Shown: piece by piece, positions 10,560 through 18,742 of the stretch
Position numbering within the stretch: position 1 is the first letter of the stretch
How the letters are laid out: each line of letters starts with the position of its first letter
Assembly (NCBI RefSeq): GCF_018524365.1
Contig: NZ_JAEKFT010000002.1
Span: forward strand, 62,001 to 126,000
From: Denitromonas iodatirespirans
Lineage (GTDB): Bacteria; Pseudomonadota; Gammaproteobacteria; Burkholderiales; Rhodocyclaceae
Length of the DNA stretch: 64,000 nt
Reading direction: 5' to 3'
Program-made: the position numbers and the translations under genes
The notes under the pieces: model-generated
What the model saw: only the letters and a program-made list of their open reading frames with translations
What the model was told of the DNA's origin: nothing
Databases searched by the model: none

Positions 10560-11455
10560 CCTTGGGTCGCCAGCAGCGCGTCGATCATGCCATCGAACCA
10601 GGCGGTCAGCCCGGCTTCGTCCGCCGACTGCTCGACGCTGACCGGCAGGCGCAGCAACGGGATGTTGCTGTGCTCGGCCAGCCACTGGCCCGGCCCCTCC
10701 GGCGCATAGGGCGGGCGCACGATGGCCAGCACCCGCTGGCCGGCGAGCGCATCGCGCAGCGCCGCCAGATGCGCCGAACCCGGCGCCACGCCGGGCTTGG
10801 GCTCCAGCGTGCCGGCCCGGGTCAACCCCAGCCAATGGGTGAAGTAGGGATAGGCGGTGTGATGCACCACGATGGCCTGGCCGCGCAGCGGCGCGGCGCG
10901 TGCCTGCCAGCGGTCGATGGCCGCCTGCCAGCGCGTGCGGAAGGCCGACCAGTTGGCGTCATACACCGCCGCCTGCGCCGGATCGAGCGCCGCCATGCGC
11001 GCCTGCAGCGCCGCGCCGACCGTCAGCAACAGGCGCGGGTCGAGGCCGATATGCGGATTGCCGGCCGGGTGCACATCGCCGTCGGCACGGTCCACCCGCA
11101 CCGGCACCTCGAGCAGCGCCACCTGCGTGGCTGCCTCGAAGTAGCCCGGCAGGCCGGGCTGGATGGCGCGATTGCCGGCGGCCGAGAGCACCGCCGGCAG
11201 CCAGCCGATCTCCAGTTCGGCGCCGTTGGCCACCACCAGGTCGGCCTGCCGCGCGCGGGCGATCAGCGAGGGCCGGGCCTCGATGTGGTGCGGGTCCTGC
11301 CGCGCATGGGTGGCGACGAACACCGTCACCGCGTCGCCGCCGATGACGCGCGCCAGCGCGCCCCACTCGGGGAGCGTGGCGAAGACGTTGAGCCCGGCGC
11401 GGGCCGGGCCGGCCAGGCCCAGGCACAGCAGGGAGAGAAGAAGCGTCCGTATCAT
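10556..11455 (-). CDS. Metal ABC transporter periplasmic binding protein (ZnuA/TroA-like)
   Basis: Cluster A-I periplasmic metal receptor of 299 residues. The ATG at 11455 gives a signal peptide ending GPARA. Likely metal-ligand histidines are in DPHHIEARP, NPHIGLDP and HHTAYPYF, the three conserved positions of the family. Unlike the second binding protein of this window (18739-19662) it has no histidine-rich loop. Zinc is the likely substrate from context (Zur-type operator, DUF2796 partner), with manganese as the alternative. Coupled to the ATPase gene by a 4-bp overlap. Confidence 0.85.
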   Translation of the reverse strand: MIRTLLLSLLCLGLAGPARAGLNVFATLPEWGALARVIGGDAVTVFVATHARQDPHHIEARPSLIARARQADLVVANGAELEIGWLPAVLSAAGNRAIQPGLPGYFEAATQVALLEVPVRVDRADGDVHPAGNPHIGLDPRLLLTVGAALQARMAALDPAQAAVYDANWSAFRTRWQAAIDRWQARAAPLRGQAIVVHHTAYPYFTHWLGLTRAGTLEPKPGVAPGSAHLAALRDALAGQRVLAIVRPPYAPEGPGQWLAEHSNIPLLRLPVSVEQSADEAGLTAWFDGMIDALLATQG

Positions 11456-11465
11456 CGTCGGCCCC

Positions 11466-12842
11466 TCAGAAGCTGTGTGCGCCATGCGCACCCAGACTCA
11501 TCACGTATTGCAGCCACAGCTGGTTGTCGGTCTCGCCGGCCATCGACTGGTCGCGGGCCAGCTGCAGGCGCAGGCGGGAGAACTCGCTCGGGCTCCAGTC
11601 CACCATCACGCTGTTGCGCTTGGGCGTGTGGTCCTCGCGCGCGATGTTGGCGTTGTTGTCGCCATAGTCGCGGGTACCCGGATCGAGCCGGTCGTGACGC
11701 AGGCCGACACGCCATTGCGGATGGAATTTGTACACCGCCTGGGCATACCAGCCGCGCTGGCGGGTGCGGTAGTCGCTGTCGACCGCCACCGCGCAGGCGC
11801 TGCCGGCCTCGCCCTCGCAGCTCAGGTCGCCGTCTTCGCGGCGCTGGAAGAATTCGGCCTGCAGGGTCAGCGCGCGTACGCCGGAATTGCCGTCGGGTGC
11901 CCATTTCCACACCGCGTCTGCGATCCACAGCCGGCTGCGGCCGGTGAATTCGCCCGTCACCTCCTCGTCGCCGACATCCTCGAAGTGCGCATGCCGGTCG
12001 GCGGCGCGCGCATTCAGGTAAGAGAGCCCGGCGCGCCAGCTGTGGCTGGTGCCGACGTCGCCGCCCAGGTGGGCGAAGATGGCACTGCTGCCGATGCCGT
12101 TCACATCGCGGTCGGTGCCGGGAAACTTGGCGCCGCGGCCGATCTCGACGCCGACTTCGGCGAACAGGTCGGTGGGCAGCACCCACTTGAGCTGCAGGCC
12201 GTCGTTGCCGTAGTTGCCATGCTCGCCGAACAGCGCGGTGTACATCAGCGGCGCGTCGGCGAAGTCCCAGGCATGGGCATGCTGGGCGTTGAGGTAGCCG
12301 ATGCTGGACAGGAAGCGGCCGCCGCGCAGCGTCAGGCCGTGGCCGAGGCCGGTGGTCTGGAACCAGGCTTCCTCCACCTCGACCTCGCCGTCGGCGATGC
12401 CGAAGTTCACCAGACCACGGTAGTGGCTGTCGATGTTGGCGGCCAGCACCAGTTCGGTGTGGTCGAGCGAGAAGCCGCGCTCGCCGCCGTGGTCGTGGTC
12501 GTGATCGTCATGCTCGGCGGGGCCGACGAAGCCGCTGATGTGGCGCTCGTCGATGTCCTTCATGCGGCGATACTGGCCTTGCAGGGTCAGCGAGACCTCG
12601 GGGTTGAAGCCGCGCGGGCCGTCAGCGACAGGCGCCGCAGCCGCTGCCGCGGCTGGGGCCGGGGCCGTCTGGCGCGCGAGCCGGCTTTCGAGCTCGGCCA
12701 GGCGTGCTTCGTAGCTGTCGCGCAGGGCGCGCACCTGGGCGCGCAGTTCGTCGAGTTCAGCGTCGCTGGCCGAGAAGGCGGGCGAGGCGGCAAGGGCAAG
12801 TGCGAGCGCCACGGGGGCGCTCGGTAGGCGTTTGAAAACCAT
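11466..12842 (-). CDS. Zinc-operon outer-membrane porin with coiled-coil N-terminus
   Basis: Putative outer-membrane beta-barrel of 458 residues. The ATG at 12842 has GGAG 10 bp upstream and opens a signal peptide ending SPAFSA. Then comes a short coiled coil (DAELDELRAQVRALRDSYEA, repeated Leu/charged pattern), an Ala/Pro linker and a barrel of short amphipathic strands ending LGAHGAHSF. A surface-loop-like HDDHDHDHGG stretch could bind metal. Its place between a CxxC protein and a zinc binding protein suggests it lets zinc (or a zinc complex) across the outer membrane. The porin fold is inferred from pattern; the zinc role is inferred from context. Confidence 0.72.
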   Translation of the reverse strand: MVFKRLPSAPVALALALAASPAFSASDAELDELRAQVRALRDSYEARLAELESRLARQTAPAPAAAAAAAPVADGPRGFNPEVSLTLQGQYRRMKDIDERHISGFVGPAEHDDHDHDHGGERGFSLDHTELVLAANIDSHYRGLVNFGIADGEVEVEEAWFQTTGLGHGLTLRGGRFLSSIGYLNAQHAHAWDFADAPLMYTALFGEHGNYGNDGLQLKWVLPTDLFAEVGVEIGRGAKFPGTDRDVNGIGSSAIFAHLGGDVGTSHSWRAGLSYLNARAADRHAHFEDVGDEEVTGEFTGRSRLWIADAVWKWAPDGNSGVRALTLQAEFFQRREDGDLSCEGEAGSACAVAVDSDYRTRQRGWYAQAVYKFHPQWRVGLRHDRLDPGTRDYGDNNANIAREDHTPKRNSVMVDWSPSEFSRLRLQLARDQSMAGETDNQLWLQYVMSLGAHGAHSF

Positions 12843-12951
12843 CGGGATCTGACTCCAATCGGGATACCGTGTGCCGGTTTGCGGGCGCACGGCGAATCAC
12901 CCGACGCGCTCGTGCGCGCCGGGCAGTGGGGTGCCATCGGCGAGGGGGAGG

Positions 12952-13290
12952 TCAGAAACGGGGCGGGGAGCGGTTGCGCTGGCGTTCGCGCGTGCGGCGC
13001 GCAGCATTGCGCCACAGGCGGCCGGCCAGGGTGCCGCCGCCGGCCGCCACGGGCAGGCCGGCGGCCGGGGTGGACAACACATCGGCCGTCGCAGCGGCGG
13101 CGACACAGTCGAGACAAAGCAGATCTTCGGCATGCTGCGGTCCGTCCTCGACGGCGTCGCCGATGCCGGTGGACGCGGCATGGACCGCGAGATGGCTGAG
13201 CGGGTGCACCCGGCCCTCGAACAGGGCCAGGCACAGGCACAACGCCAGCAGGGCGGCGAAGGCCGGCGAAAGGCGGCGGATGCGGCGCAT
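12952..13290 (-). CDS. Small secreted CxxC protein of the zinc operon
   Basis: Protein of 112 residues with an N-terminal hydrophobic segment (FAALLALCLCLALFEG) followed by histidines and a single CLDC motif near residues 59-62, and a basic C-terminus rich in Arg. The layout resembles DUF2946-type metal-associated proteins, but I cannot confirm the family. It starts 10 bp after the DUF3299 gene and precedes the porin. A metal-chaperone or metal-sensing role is a guess from context. Confidence 0.6.
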   Translation of the reverse strand: MRRIRRLSPAFAALLALCLCLALFEGRVHPLSHLAVHAASTGIGDAVEDGPQHAEDLLCLDCVAAAATADVLSTPAAGLPVAAGGGTLAGRLWRNAARRTRERQRNRSPPRF

Positions 13291-13300
13291 CGGCGAGCGT

Positions 13301-13909
13301 TCAGTCGCCGGTATAGGGCTCGACCTTGACCGCCGCGAGGCGGTAGCCGGCGTCGCCCAGGTCGGTCTTGGACGCGGCCAGACTGAGCGTGCCGCTGACC
13401 CACACCGCGCCCATGTCGGGGCCGACCGGCACCGGTTTGTCGGGGATCACATGCACCACCTGGTTGGACGGCGGCGGCGGCACATGGATACAGGCGCCGA
13501 AGTAAGGCACCAGCAGGAACTCGCGGATGTGCTTGTCGTCGCCTTCGAGGCGCACCAGGAAGCCGGCCATGCGGATCTTCTGGCCGTTCAGCGCCGGCAC
13601 CACCGGCGCCTGCTCCCAGGCCTGCTTGATCTTGGCCATGATCTCCATGGCGCGCGGATCGTTGTCCTTCAGGCTCGCCATGTCGAGCTGCTTGAACACC
13701 GCGTTGGGGTCCCAGTCGAGCGGCATCAGGTCATCGAAGGTGATGGTGCGAAAGCCGCCGGCCTGGGGGGCCGCCGGCTTGGCCAGGCGGTCGCCAACCT
13801 CGTAGCCGGACTTGGCCGTGCCCTGGGCCTCGACCGGTCGGATGCCCTGCAGCGCGGGCACGGCCAACAACGCGGCAAGAGCGGGAATCAGCAACAGGCG
13901 TTTCTTCAT
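13301..13909 (-). CDS. DUF3299 periplasmic protein
   Basis: Secreted protein of 202 residues: signal peptide MKKRLLLIPALAALLAVPAL, then a DUF3299 domain recognised by FDDLMPLDWDP, LNGQKIRMAGFLVRLE, FLLVPYFGACIHVPPPP and VWVSGTL. DUF3299 proteins frequently accompany FtsX/MacB-type ABC pairs in zinc-regulated loci. It lies 7 bp after the permease gene in the same operon. The motif FGACIHVPPP with a single Cys is conserved in the family, but its chemistry is unknown. Confidence 0.82.
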   Translation of the reverse strand: MKKRLLLIPALAALLAVPALQGIRPVEAQGTAKSGYEVGDRLAKPAAPQAGGFRTITFDDLMPLDWDPNAVFKQLDMASLKDNDPRAMEIMAKIKQAWEQAPVVPALNGQKIRMAGFLVRLEGDDKHIREFLLVPYFGACIHVPPPPSNQVVHVIPDKPVPVGPDMGAVWVSGTLSLAASKTDLGDAGYRLAAVKVEPYTGD

Positions 13910-13916
13910 GACGGTC

Positions 13917-15182
13917 TCACAGGCGCACGGTCATGCCGTCCGCCAGGGAATAGCGATACGCCCGCAGCGCGGGCACCAGGCTGGCCAGCACGGCGGCACC
14001 GAGCACCGCGGCCAGCCACATCAGTTCATTTGGCGTGATGAGGCGCGGCACAAGTTGCACGCCATGCTGCGCCATCAGCCAGGGCGACAGGCCGGCGCTG
14101 AGCGCCCACAGCACGAGCACGCCGAGGCCGCTGCCGGCCAGCGCCAGCAACACGCTCTCGAGCAGCAGCAGCATGAACACGTCACCCGGCCCGGCGCCCA
14201 GCGCGCGCAGGATGGCCAGCTCGCGCCGCCGTGCCGACAGGCTGCTGACCACCGTCGCCACCAGCCCGGCCAGCCCCACCGCCACGACGAAGGCCGATAC
14301 CGCCAGCAGCGCGCGTTCGACGCCACCGACGATGCGCCACAGCTCGTCCAGTGTGACGCCGGGCAGGATCGCCATCAGCGGCTCGCCGGGCGAGGTATTG
14401 ATCTCGCGCTGCAGGCGGAACACCGCCGAGCGCCGCTCCAGGCCGATCAGCGCGGCGGTGACACGCTTGGGGCTGAGGTCGAACTTCTGCACGAACTGCG
14501 GCGGAATCTCGACACCCGGAATGCGGCTGCCACCCTGCCAGTCGAGATGGATTGCCTCGATCGCGGCCAGGCTGACCAGCACCGAGCGGTCGATCGGCGT
14601 GCCGGTGCGCGCCAGCACGCCGGTCACGGTGAAGGGCTTGTCGGCATGCTCGGCGGCGGCGAAGTCGCCAGCGCCATGGCTGAGCACGATCTTCGCACCC
14701 GGCGCGTAGCCCAGCGCGTCGGCCACCTCGGCGCCGATCACCGCCTCGAACACGCCGTCGAAGGCCCGGCCGGCGGTAAAGCGCAGCGGCTGCCGATCGC
14801 CGGTCTGCACATGGGCGAAGAAATCGGCGGTGGTGCCCACCACGCGGTAGCCGCGGTGCGAGTCGCCCAGCGACAGCGGCACCAGCCAGGCCACGTCCTT
14901 GTGCGTGCGCAGCGCCTCGATGCGCGCGGCGCTCACGTCCTGGGTCGCATCGCCAATGTGGAAGACCGAATACAGCAGCAGCGAGACCGGCCCGCCGCGC
15001 GCGCCGACGATCAGGTCGGTGCCCGACACGCTGTTAGCAAAGCTGGCGCGCGCATCATTGCGCAGGCGCTCGACGCCGAGCAGCAGCGCCACGCTCAGCG
15101 CGATGGCGATCACCGTCAGCACGGTGGCCAGGCCGCGGTTGCGGATGCTGGCGAGGGTCAGGTGCCACAGCGGCAGCCTCAT
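13917..15182 (-). CDS. FtsX/MacB-type ABC permease
   Basis: Inner-membrane ABC permease of 421 residues: one N-terminal transmembrane helix (IRNRGLATVLTVIAIALSVALLLG), a periplasmic domain of about 220 residues, then three helices, with the FtsX core around SSLSARRRELAILRALGAGPGDVFML. This is the type VII (mechanotransmission) layout rather than an importer. Its start overlaps the ATPase stop (ATGA). Together with the DUF2796 and DUF3299 genes it resembles the Zur-regulated zrgABCDE zinc locus described in Vibrio cholerae (from memory). Confidence 0.85.
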   Translation of the reverse strand: MRLPLWHLTLASIRNRGLATVLTVIAIALSVALLLGVERLRNDARASFANSVSGTDLIVGARGGPVSLLLYSVFHIGDATQDVSAARIEALRTHKDVAWLVPLSLGDSHRGYRVVGTTADFFAHVQTGDRQPLRFTAGRAFDGVFEAVIGAEVADALGYAPGAKIVLSHGAGDFAAAEHADKPFTVTGVLARTGTPIDRSVLVSLAAIEAIHLDWQGGSRIPGVEIPPQFVQKFDLSPKRVTAALIGLERRSAVFRLQREINTSPGEPLMAILPGVTLDELWRIVGGVERALLAVSAFVVAVGLAGLVATVVSSLSARRRELAILRALGAGPGDVFMLLLLESVLLALAGSGLGVLVLWALSAGLSPWLMAQHGVQLVPRLITPNELMWLAAVLGAAVLASLVPALRAYRYSLADGMTVRL

Positions 15183-15874
15183 GCCGTCACCTCGGCGGCA
15201 CGATTTAGCTCGGCCAACTCGGCACAGCGGTCGAAGCGCCCGGCCAGGCGCAGGTCATGACTGACGAACAGCAGGCTGGCGCCGACCGAGGTGCATTCGG
15301 CCAGCAGCAAGGCCAGGAAGGCGTCCTGGCGGGCGGCATCGAGCGAGGAGGTGGGTTCGTCGGCGATCACCAGCGCCGGTGCGCCGATCAGCGCCCGGGC
15401 GGCGGCCACGCGCTGCTGCTGGCCGACGCTGAGTTCGGCCGCCGGCCGCGCCAGCAACTCGCTTGAGAGATCCAGATGCCCGGCCAGGCGCCGCACCGCC
15501 GCCGCCACATCGCCGGCCCGTTGCGCCCGCGCCGGCGAAAAGCGACAGGGCAGCGCGATGTTGTCGGCCGCCGACAGGTAGGGAATCAGGTTGAACTGCT
15601 GGAAGACGATGCCGATATGCTCGGCGCGGAAGCGGTCCCGGCGCCGGCCGGAGAGCGTGCCCAGGTCGGTGTCGAGCACCTGCACCCGGCCCGCGGACGG
15701 GCTCAGCACGCCGGCGATCAGCGACAGCAGTGTGGTCTTGCCGCTGCCGCTCGGCCCGTGCAGGAACAGGCGTTCGCCGGCCGCCAGACGGAAATCCGGC
15801 ACCTCGAGACAAGGCTGCGCCGCACCCGGCCAAGCGAAACGCAGCGCCGACAGGGTAACGGCCGACGATGTCAT
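15179..15874 (-). CDS. ABC ATPase partner of the FtsX-type permease
   Basis: ATPase of the MacB/LolD type, 231 residues. Walker A GPSGSGKTT, Q-loop FQQFNLI, Walker B LVIADEPTSSLD and the His switch FVSHD are intact; the signature reads LSVGQQQR rather than LSGGQQQR, a substitution seen in this class. Starts at the ATG at 15874, overlapping the TGA of the DUF2796 gene by 4 bp. Acts with the permease at 13917-15182. Confidence 0.87.
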   Translation of the reverse strand: MTSSAVTLSALRFAWPGAAQPCLEVPDFRLAAGERLFLHGPSGSGKTTLLSLIAGVLSPSAGRVQVLDTDLGTLSGRRRDRFRAEHIGIVFQQFNLIPYLSAADNIALPCRFSPARAQRAGDVAAAVRRLAGHLDLSSELLARPAAELSVGQQQRVAAARALIGAPALVIADEPTSSLDAARQDAFLALLLAECTSVGASLLFVSHDLRLAGRFDRCAELAELNRAAEVTA

Positions 15875-16425
15875 CGTTTGGCCGGCAAGGACCACACCGG
15901 GTGCGCCGCGTCGAGCACCGCCTTGCCCTGCCCGGCGGCGGTCGCCGCTTCGGCGTCGATATGGTGCAGGCGCGGGAAGCGGGCGAAGGCCTTGACCGTC
16001 ACGCGGTCCAGCTTGTCCGGCTGGGCGCAGGCAAAGGTGTAGCTGGCCGTCACGTCGGCATGGCCGTCGTGATCGTCGTGGCCGGCATGCGCATGGCCAT
16101 GGTCTACGTCGGCTGCCATGAACGGCAGATCGATGTCCGAGTCGGTCAGACGGCAAGCAGCCGCGGCCGGCAACTGCACCAAGGCGTCGGGGCCTTTCAG
16201 GGCTGCGGCGGCCTCGGTGAGCGCAGCTTTCTGCTCCGCGGTTTTCGGGGCATGTTCGAAACCGACGATGGCTTCGAGCGGGCTGTCGAGCGCCACCGTG
16301 ACCGCGCCGCCCTCCTGCACCAAACTCAGATGCGCGGCGCCGTGGACATGGGCGCCGCCTTGCGCCGGCGCCGCGGCCGGCAGCCACATGGCCAGCCACA
16401 GTGCAGCGATATATCCTTGTTTCAT
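15871..16425 (-). CDS. DUF2796 zinc-binding periplasmic protein (ZrgA-like)
   Basis: First gene of the leftward zinc operon, 184 residues. The ATG at 16425 has AGGAGA about 9 bp upstream. Signal peptide ending APAQG, then HVHGAAHLSLVQEGG, the DUF2796 opening, a conserved EAIVGFEHAP, and a central loop DHGHAHAGHDDHDGHAD that should bind zinc. DUF2796 proteins are repeatedly found under Zur control; the V. cholerae relative ZrgA is the zinc-binding part of an ABC system. The operator-like site at 16481-16495 lies about 60 bp upstream. Confidence 0.85.
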   Translation of the reverse strand: MKQGYIAALWLAMWLPAAAPAQGGAHVHGAAHLSLVQEGGAVTVALDSPLEAIVGFEHAPKTAEQKAALTEAAAALKGPDALVQLPAAAACRLTDSDIDLPFMAADVDHGHAHAGHDDHDGHADVTASYTFACAQPDKLDRVTVKAFARFPRLHHIDAEAATAAGQGKAVLDAAHPVWSLPAKR

Positions 16426-16480
16426 CACGGAAAATCTCCTGAATCCGGAAGGTTTTGGGGTGGCAAAGAATGGCGAAAAT

Positions 16481-16495
16481 GCTACTATGTTGCAC
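16481..16495. promoter_or_regulatory. Putative Zur operator 1 (divergent zrgA-like/zur gap)
   Basis: GCTACTATGTTGCAC is a near palindrome (GCTAC/GTTGC) and matches the site at 16995-17009 in 13 of 15 positions. It sits in the gap between the two divergent genes, where one site could control both. The repressor encoded 28 bp away is the natural candidate; an inverted repeat GTTGCA/TGCAAC with 8-bp spacing (16489-16508) overlaps it. Confidence 0.55.
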
Positions 16496-16522
16496 AATCA
16501 TCTGCAACCGACTTGCACCGTC

Positions 16523-16957
16523 ATGCCCCAAACCCATCCTGCCACCCCCGCCGAATCATTGATCGCCGCCCAGGGCGGGCGCATCACCCGCACCCGGGTG
16601 GCCGTGCTCGAGGTGCTGCTGGCGGCCGAGCAGTCGCTGACCCATGACGAGATCGGCGCCGCGCTCGACGACAAGGGGATCAAGCACGACCGCGTGACGC
16701 TCTATCGCACGCTCGACTGGCTGGTCGAGTCCGGCGTGGCACACAAGATGGCCGGCGACGACCGGGCACGCCGCTTCGGCGTGGCGGCCAGTGGGCCGCA
16801 TGAGCATGCACACTTCCATTGCGACCGCTGCGGCAAGGTGGTGTGCCTGGAAGGCCTGCAGCCGGCGGTGGCGGTGAACCTGCCCGGCGGCTACCAGCTC
16901 GACCGCGCCGAGTTGGTGTTGCACGGCGCCTGTCCGACCTGCGGCAAAGGCGCGTAG
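16523..16957 (+). CDS. zur: Fur-family zinc-responsive repressor
   Basis: Transcriptional regulator of 144 residues. N-terminal winged helix with the Fur-family helix pattern (RITRTRVAVLEVLL, then RVTLYRTLDWLVESG), a metal-sensing hinge HEHAHFHCDRCGKVVCLE and the C-terminal CPTCGKG, giving the two CxxC pairs of the structural zinc site. Context (two zinc transporters either side, His-rich partners) identifies it as Zur rather than Fur. The ATG at 16523 is chosen because the upstream in-frame ATG (16487) lies inside the putative operator. The stop codon TAG is part of a REP-like hairpin. Confidence 0.87.
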   Translation: MPQTHPATPAESLIAAQGGRITRTRVAVLEVLLAAEQSLTHDEIGAALDDKGIKHDRVTLYRTLDWLVESGVAHKMAGDDRARRFGVAASGPHEHAHFHCDRCGKVVCLEGLQPAVAVNLPGGYQLDRAELVLHGACPTCGKGA

Positions 16958-16978
16958 GGCGGATTTCAATCCGCCGAC
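16954..16978 (+). repeat. REP-like hairpin at the zur stop
   Basis: GTAGGGCGGAT-TTCA-ATCCGCCGAC: a hairpin with 7-8 bp stem (16958-16965 with 16968-16975). It begins with GTAGGG, the same head as the REP elements at 56.7-61.5 kb, and supplies the zur stop codon. It may also end or attenuate the zur message; there is no T-run. Confidence 0.5.
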
Positions 16979-16994
16979 ATGGCTTGCTTTAAAC

Positions 16995-17009
16995 GCAACA
17001 ATGTTGCAC
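16995..17009. promoter_or_regulatory. Putative Zur operator 2 (upstream of znuCBA block)
   Basis: GCAACAATGTTGCAC contains the perfect 6-1-6 palindrome GCAACA-A-TGTTGC (16995-17007) and shares 13 of 15 positions with operator 1. The AT-containing stretch CACTATAAAC follows directly and could hold a -10 element. It lies 35 bp before the small peptide gene that leads into znuCBA. Confidence 0.58.
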
Positions 17010-17043
17010 TATAAACCCCGTTTTGATGGAAACAGTTGCATCC

Positions 17044-17163
17044 ATGCCTGAGCACTCCCGCCCCTTTCATTCCCTGCTGACCTTCGGTGTCGGCGCCCGC
17101 CTGGCGATTGCAGCCGCGGCCGCCGCCGTGCTGTGGGCGGCCATGGGCTGGGCGCTGCTGTGA
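17044..17163 (+). CDS. 39-residue membrane peptide leading znuCBA
   Basis: Short gene encoding MPEHSRPFHSLLTFGVG followed by an Ala-rich hydrophobic helix ending WAAMGWALL. Its TGA (17161-17163) overlaps the GTG start of znuC (GTGA), so znuC translation appears coupled to it. An in-frame ATG at 17026 would add six residues. It directly follows operator 2. A single-span membrane peptide or merely a leader for coupling are both possible; I know no family. Confidence 0.5.
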   Translation: MPEHSRPFHSLLTFGVGARLAIAAAAAAVLWAAMGWALL

Positions 17164-17891
17164 GCGCCTCGGCCCTGACCCTCACCGACGTCAGCGCCGG
17201 TTACGGCGGCCACATCACGGTCGCTGATGTCTCGCTGGCCGTTCCGGCCGGCGCGCGCGTGGCGGTGATCGGTGCCAACGGCGCCGGCAAGTCGACCCTG
17301 TTGCGCACCATTGCCGGCGAACTGCCGTTGCTGGCGGGCGAGATGCGCCGTTGCGAGACCTGCGCGCGCATGGGTTATCTGCCGCAGACGGCGACGGTGG
17401 ATCGGCGCTTTCCGATCAGCGTGTACGAATTCGTCGCCATGGGTGCCTGGCAGCGCATGGGCGTGTTCCGCCGCCTGAGCCCGGCGGTGCGCCAGTCGAT
17501 CGACTCGGCGCTGGCGCGCACTGGTCTCACCGCGGTATCGCGCCGACCGATCGCCACCCTCTCCGGCGGCCAGCTGCAACGCGCCCGCTTTGCCCGCCTG
17601 ATCTTGCAGGACGCGGCCATGCTGCTGCTCGACGAGCCCTTCGCCGGCGTCGACCGCCCCACCCGCGATGCGCTGATGCAGCTGATCGACGGCTGGCATG
17701 CCCAGCGCCGCACCACCTTGGTGGTGCTGCACGACCTAGAGCTGGTACGCCAACGCTTCGAGCTGTGCCTGACGGTCGACGACGGCCATGCCCAGCTCAC
17801 CCCCACCGCCGAACTGCTGACCGTGCGCCCGACCCCGGCCGACGGCAGCATTGCGCGTCACGATTTCCTGCGGAACGCCCTGCGCGCATGA
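17160..17891 (+). CDS. znuC: Zinc ABC transporter ATP-binding protein
   Basis: ATPase of the high-affinity zinc importer, 243 residues from a GTG at 17160 that overlaps the upstream TGA. Walker A GANGAGKST, signature LSGGQLQRARFA, Walker B MLLLDEPFAGVD and His switch VLHDLE are intact. Full length compared with the shorter ATPase at 9984-10559. Overlaps znuB by 4 bp (ATGA). Energises import through ZnuB at the inner membrane. Confidence 0.88.
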   Translation: MSASALTLTDVSAGYGGHITVADVSLAVPAGARVAVIGANGAGKSTLLRTIAGELPLLAGEMRRCETCARMGYLPQTATVDRRFPISVYEFVAMGAWQRMGVFRRLSPAVRQSIDSALARTGLTAVSRRPIATLSGGQLQRARFARLILQDAAMLLLDEPFAGVDRPTRDALMQLIDGWHAQRRTTLVVLHDLELVRQRFELCLTVDDGHAQLTPTAELLTVRPTPADGSIARHDFLRNALRA

Positions 17892-18742
17892 ACTGGCTGA
17901 TCCAACCCTTCGAGTTCGAGTTCATGCGCGGTGCGCTGGCCGCCTGCGTGGCGCTGTCGCTGGGCGCGGCGCCGATCGGCGTGTTCATGCTGCTGCGGCG
18001 GATGAGCCTGATGGGCGATGCGATTTCGCATGCCATCCTCCCCGGCGCGGCCATCGGCTATCTGGTGGCCGGCATGTCGCTGGGTGCCATGACGCTGGGC
18101 GGCATTGCCGCCGGTGTGACGGTGGCACTGGCCGCCGGCGCCGTGGCACGCCGCTCGGCGCTGCGCGAGGATGCCAGCCTGGCCGCCTTCTACCTGATCT
18201 CGCTGGCCATCGGCGTGCTGCTGGTGTCGCTACGCAGCCGCAATGTCGACCTGCTGCATGTGCTGTTCGGCTCGGTGTTGTCGCTCGACCCGGACACCTT
18301 GCTGCTGATCGGCGGCATCGCCACGGTGTCGCTGTTCGGCCTGGCCGTGCTGTACCGGCCGCTGGTCATCGAATGCGCCGATCCGGCCTTCCTGCGCCAG
18401 GCGGGCGGCCCCGGCAGTCTGGCGCACATGGGCTTCCTGCTGCTGGCAGTGCTCAACCTGGTGGCCGGCTTCCATGCGCTGGGCACGCTGATGGCGGTCG
18501 GCATCATGGTGCTGCCGGCGGCCGGCGCCCGGCTGATCTCCGACCGGCTCGACACCATGCTGGCGCTGTCGGTGAGCTTTGCGCTGGCGGGCAGCATCGG
18601 CGGCCTGCTGCTGAGCTATCACCTCGACGTGCCGGCCGGGCCGGCGGTGGTAATGTCGCTCGGTACCCTCTATCTCCTGGTGCTGGCCATCACGGCCGCC
18701 CGCCCTCACCGTCACTTCTCGACCGGCGAAGCTACCGTATGA
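17888..18742 (+). CDS. znuB: Zinc ABC transporter permease
   Basis: ABC-3 family permease of 284 residues with eight or nine hydrophobic helices. Typical motifs are MGDAISHAILPGAAIGYL near residues 41-58 and LGTLMAVGIMVLPAAGARL in the second half. Start and stop overlap the neighbouring genes by 4 bp each, so the block is translated as a coupled unit. Confidence 0.88.
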   Translation: MNWLIQPFEFEFMRGALAACVALSLGAAPIGVFMLLRRMSLMGDAISHAILPGAAIGYLVAGMSLGAMTLGGIAAGVTVALAAGAVARRSALREDASLAAFYLISLAIGVLLVSLRSRNVDLLHVLFGSVLSLDPDTLLLIGGIATVSLFGLAVLYRPLVIECADPAFLRQAGGPGSLAHMGFLLLAVLNLVAGFHALGTLMAVGIMVLPAAGARLISDRLDTMLALSVSFALAGSIGGLLLSYHLDVPAGPAVVMSLGTLYLLVLAITAARPHRHFSTGEATV

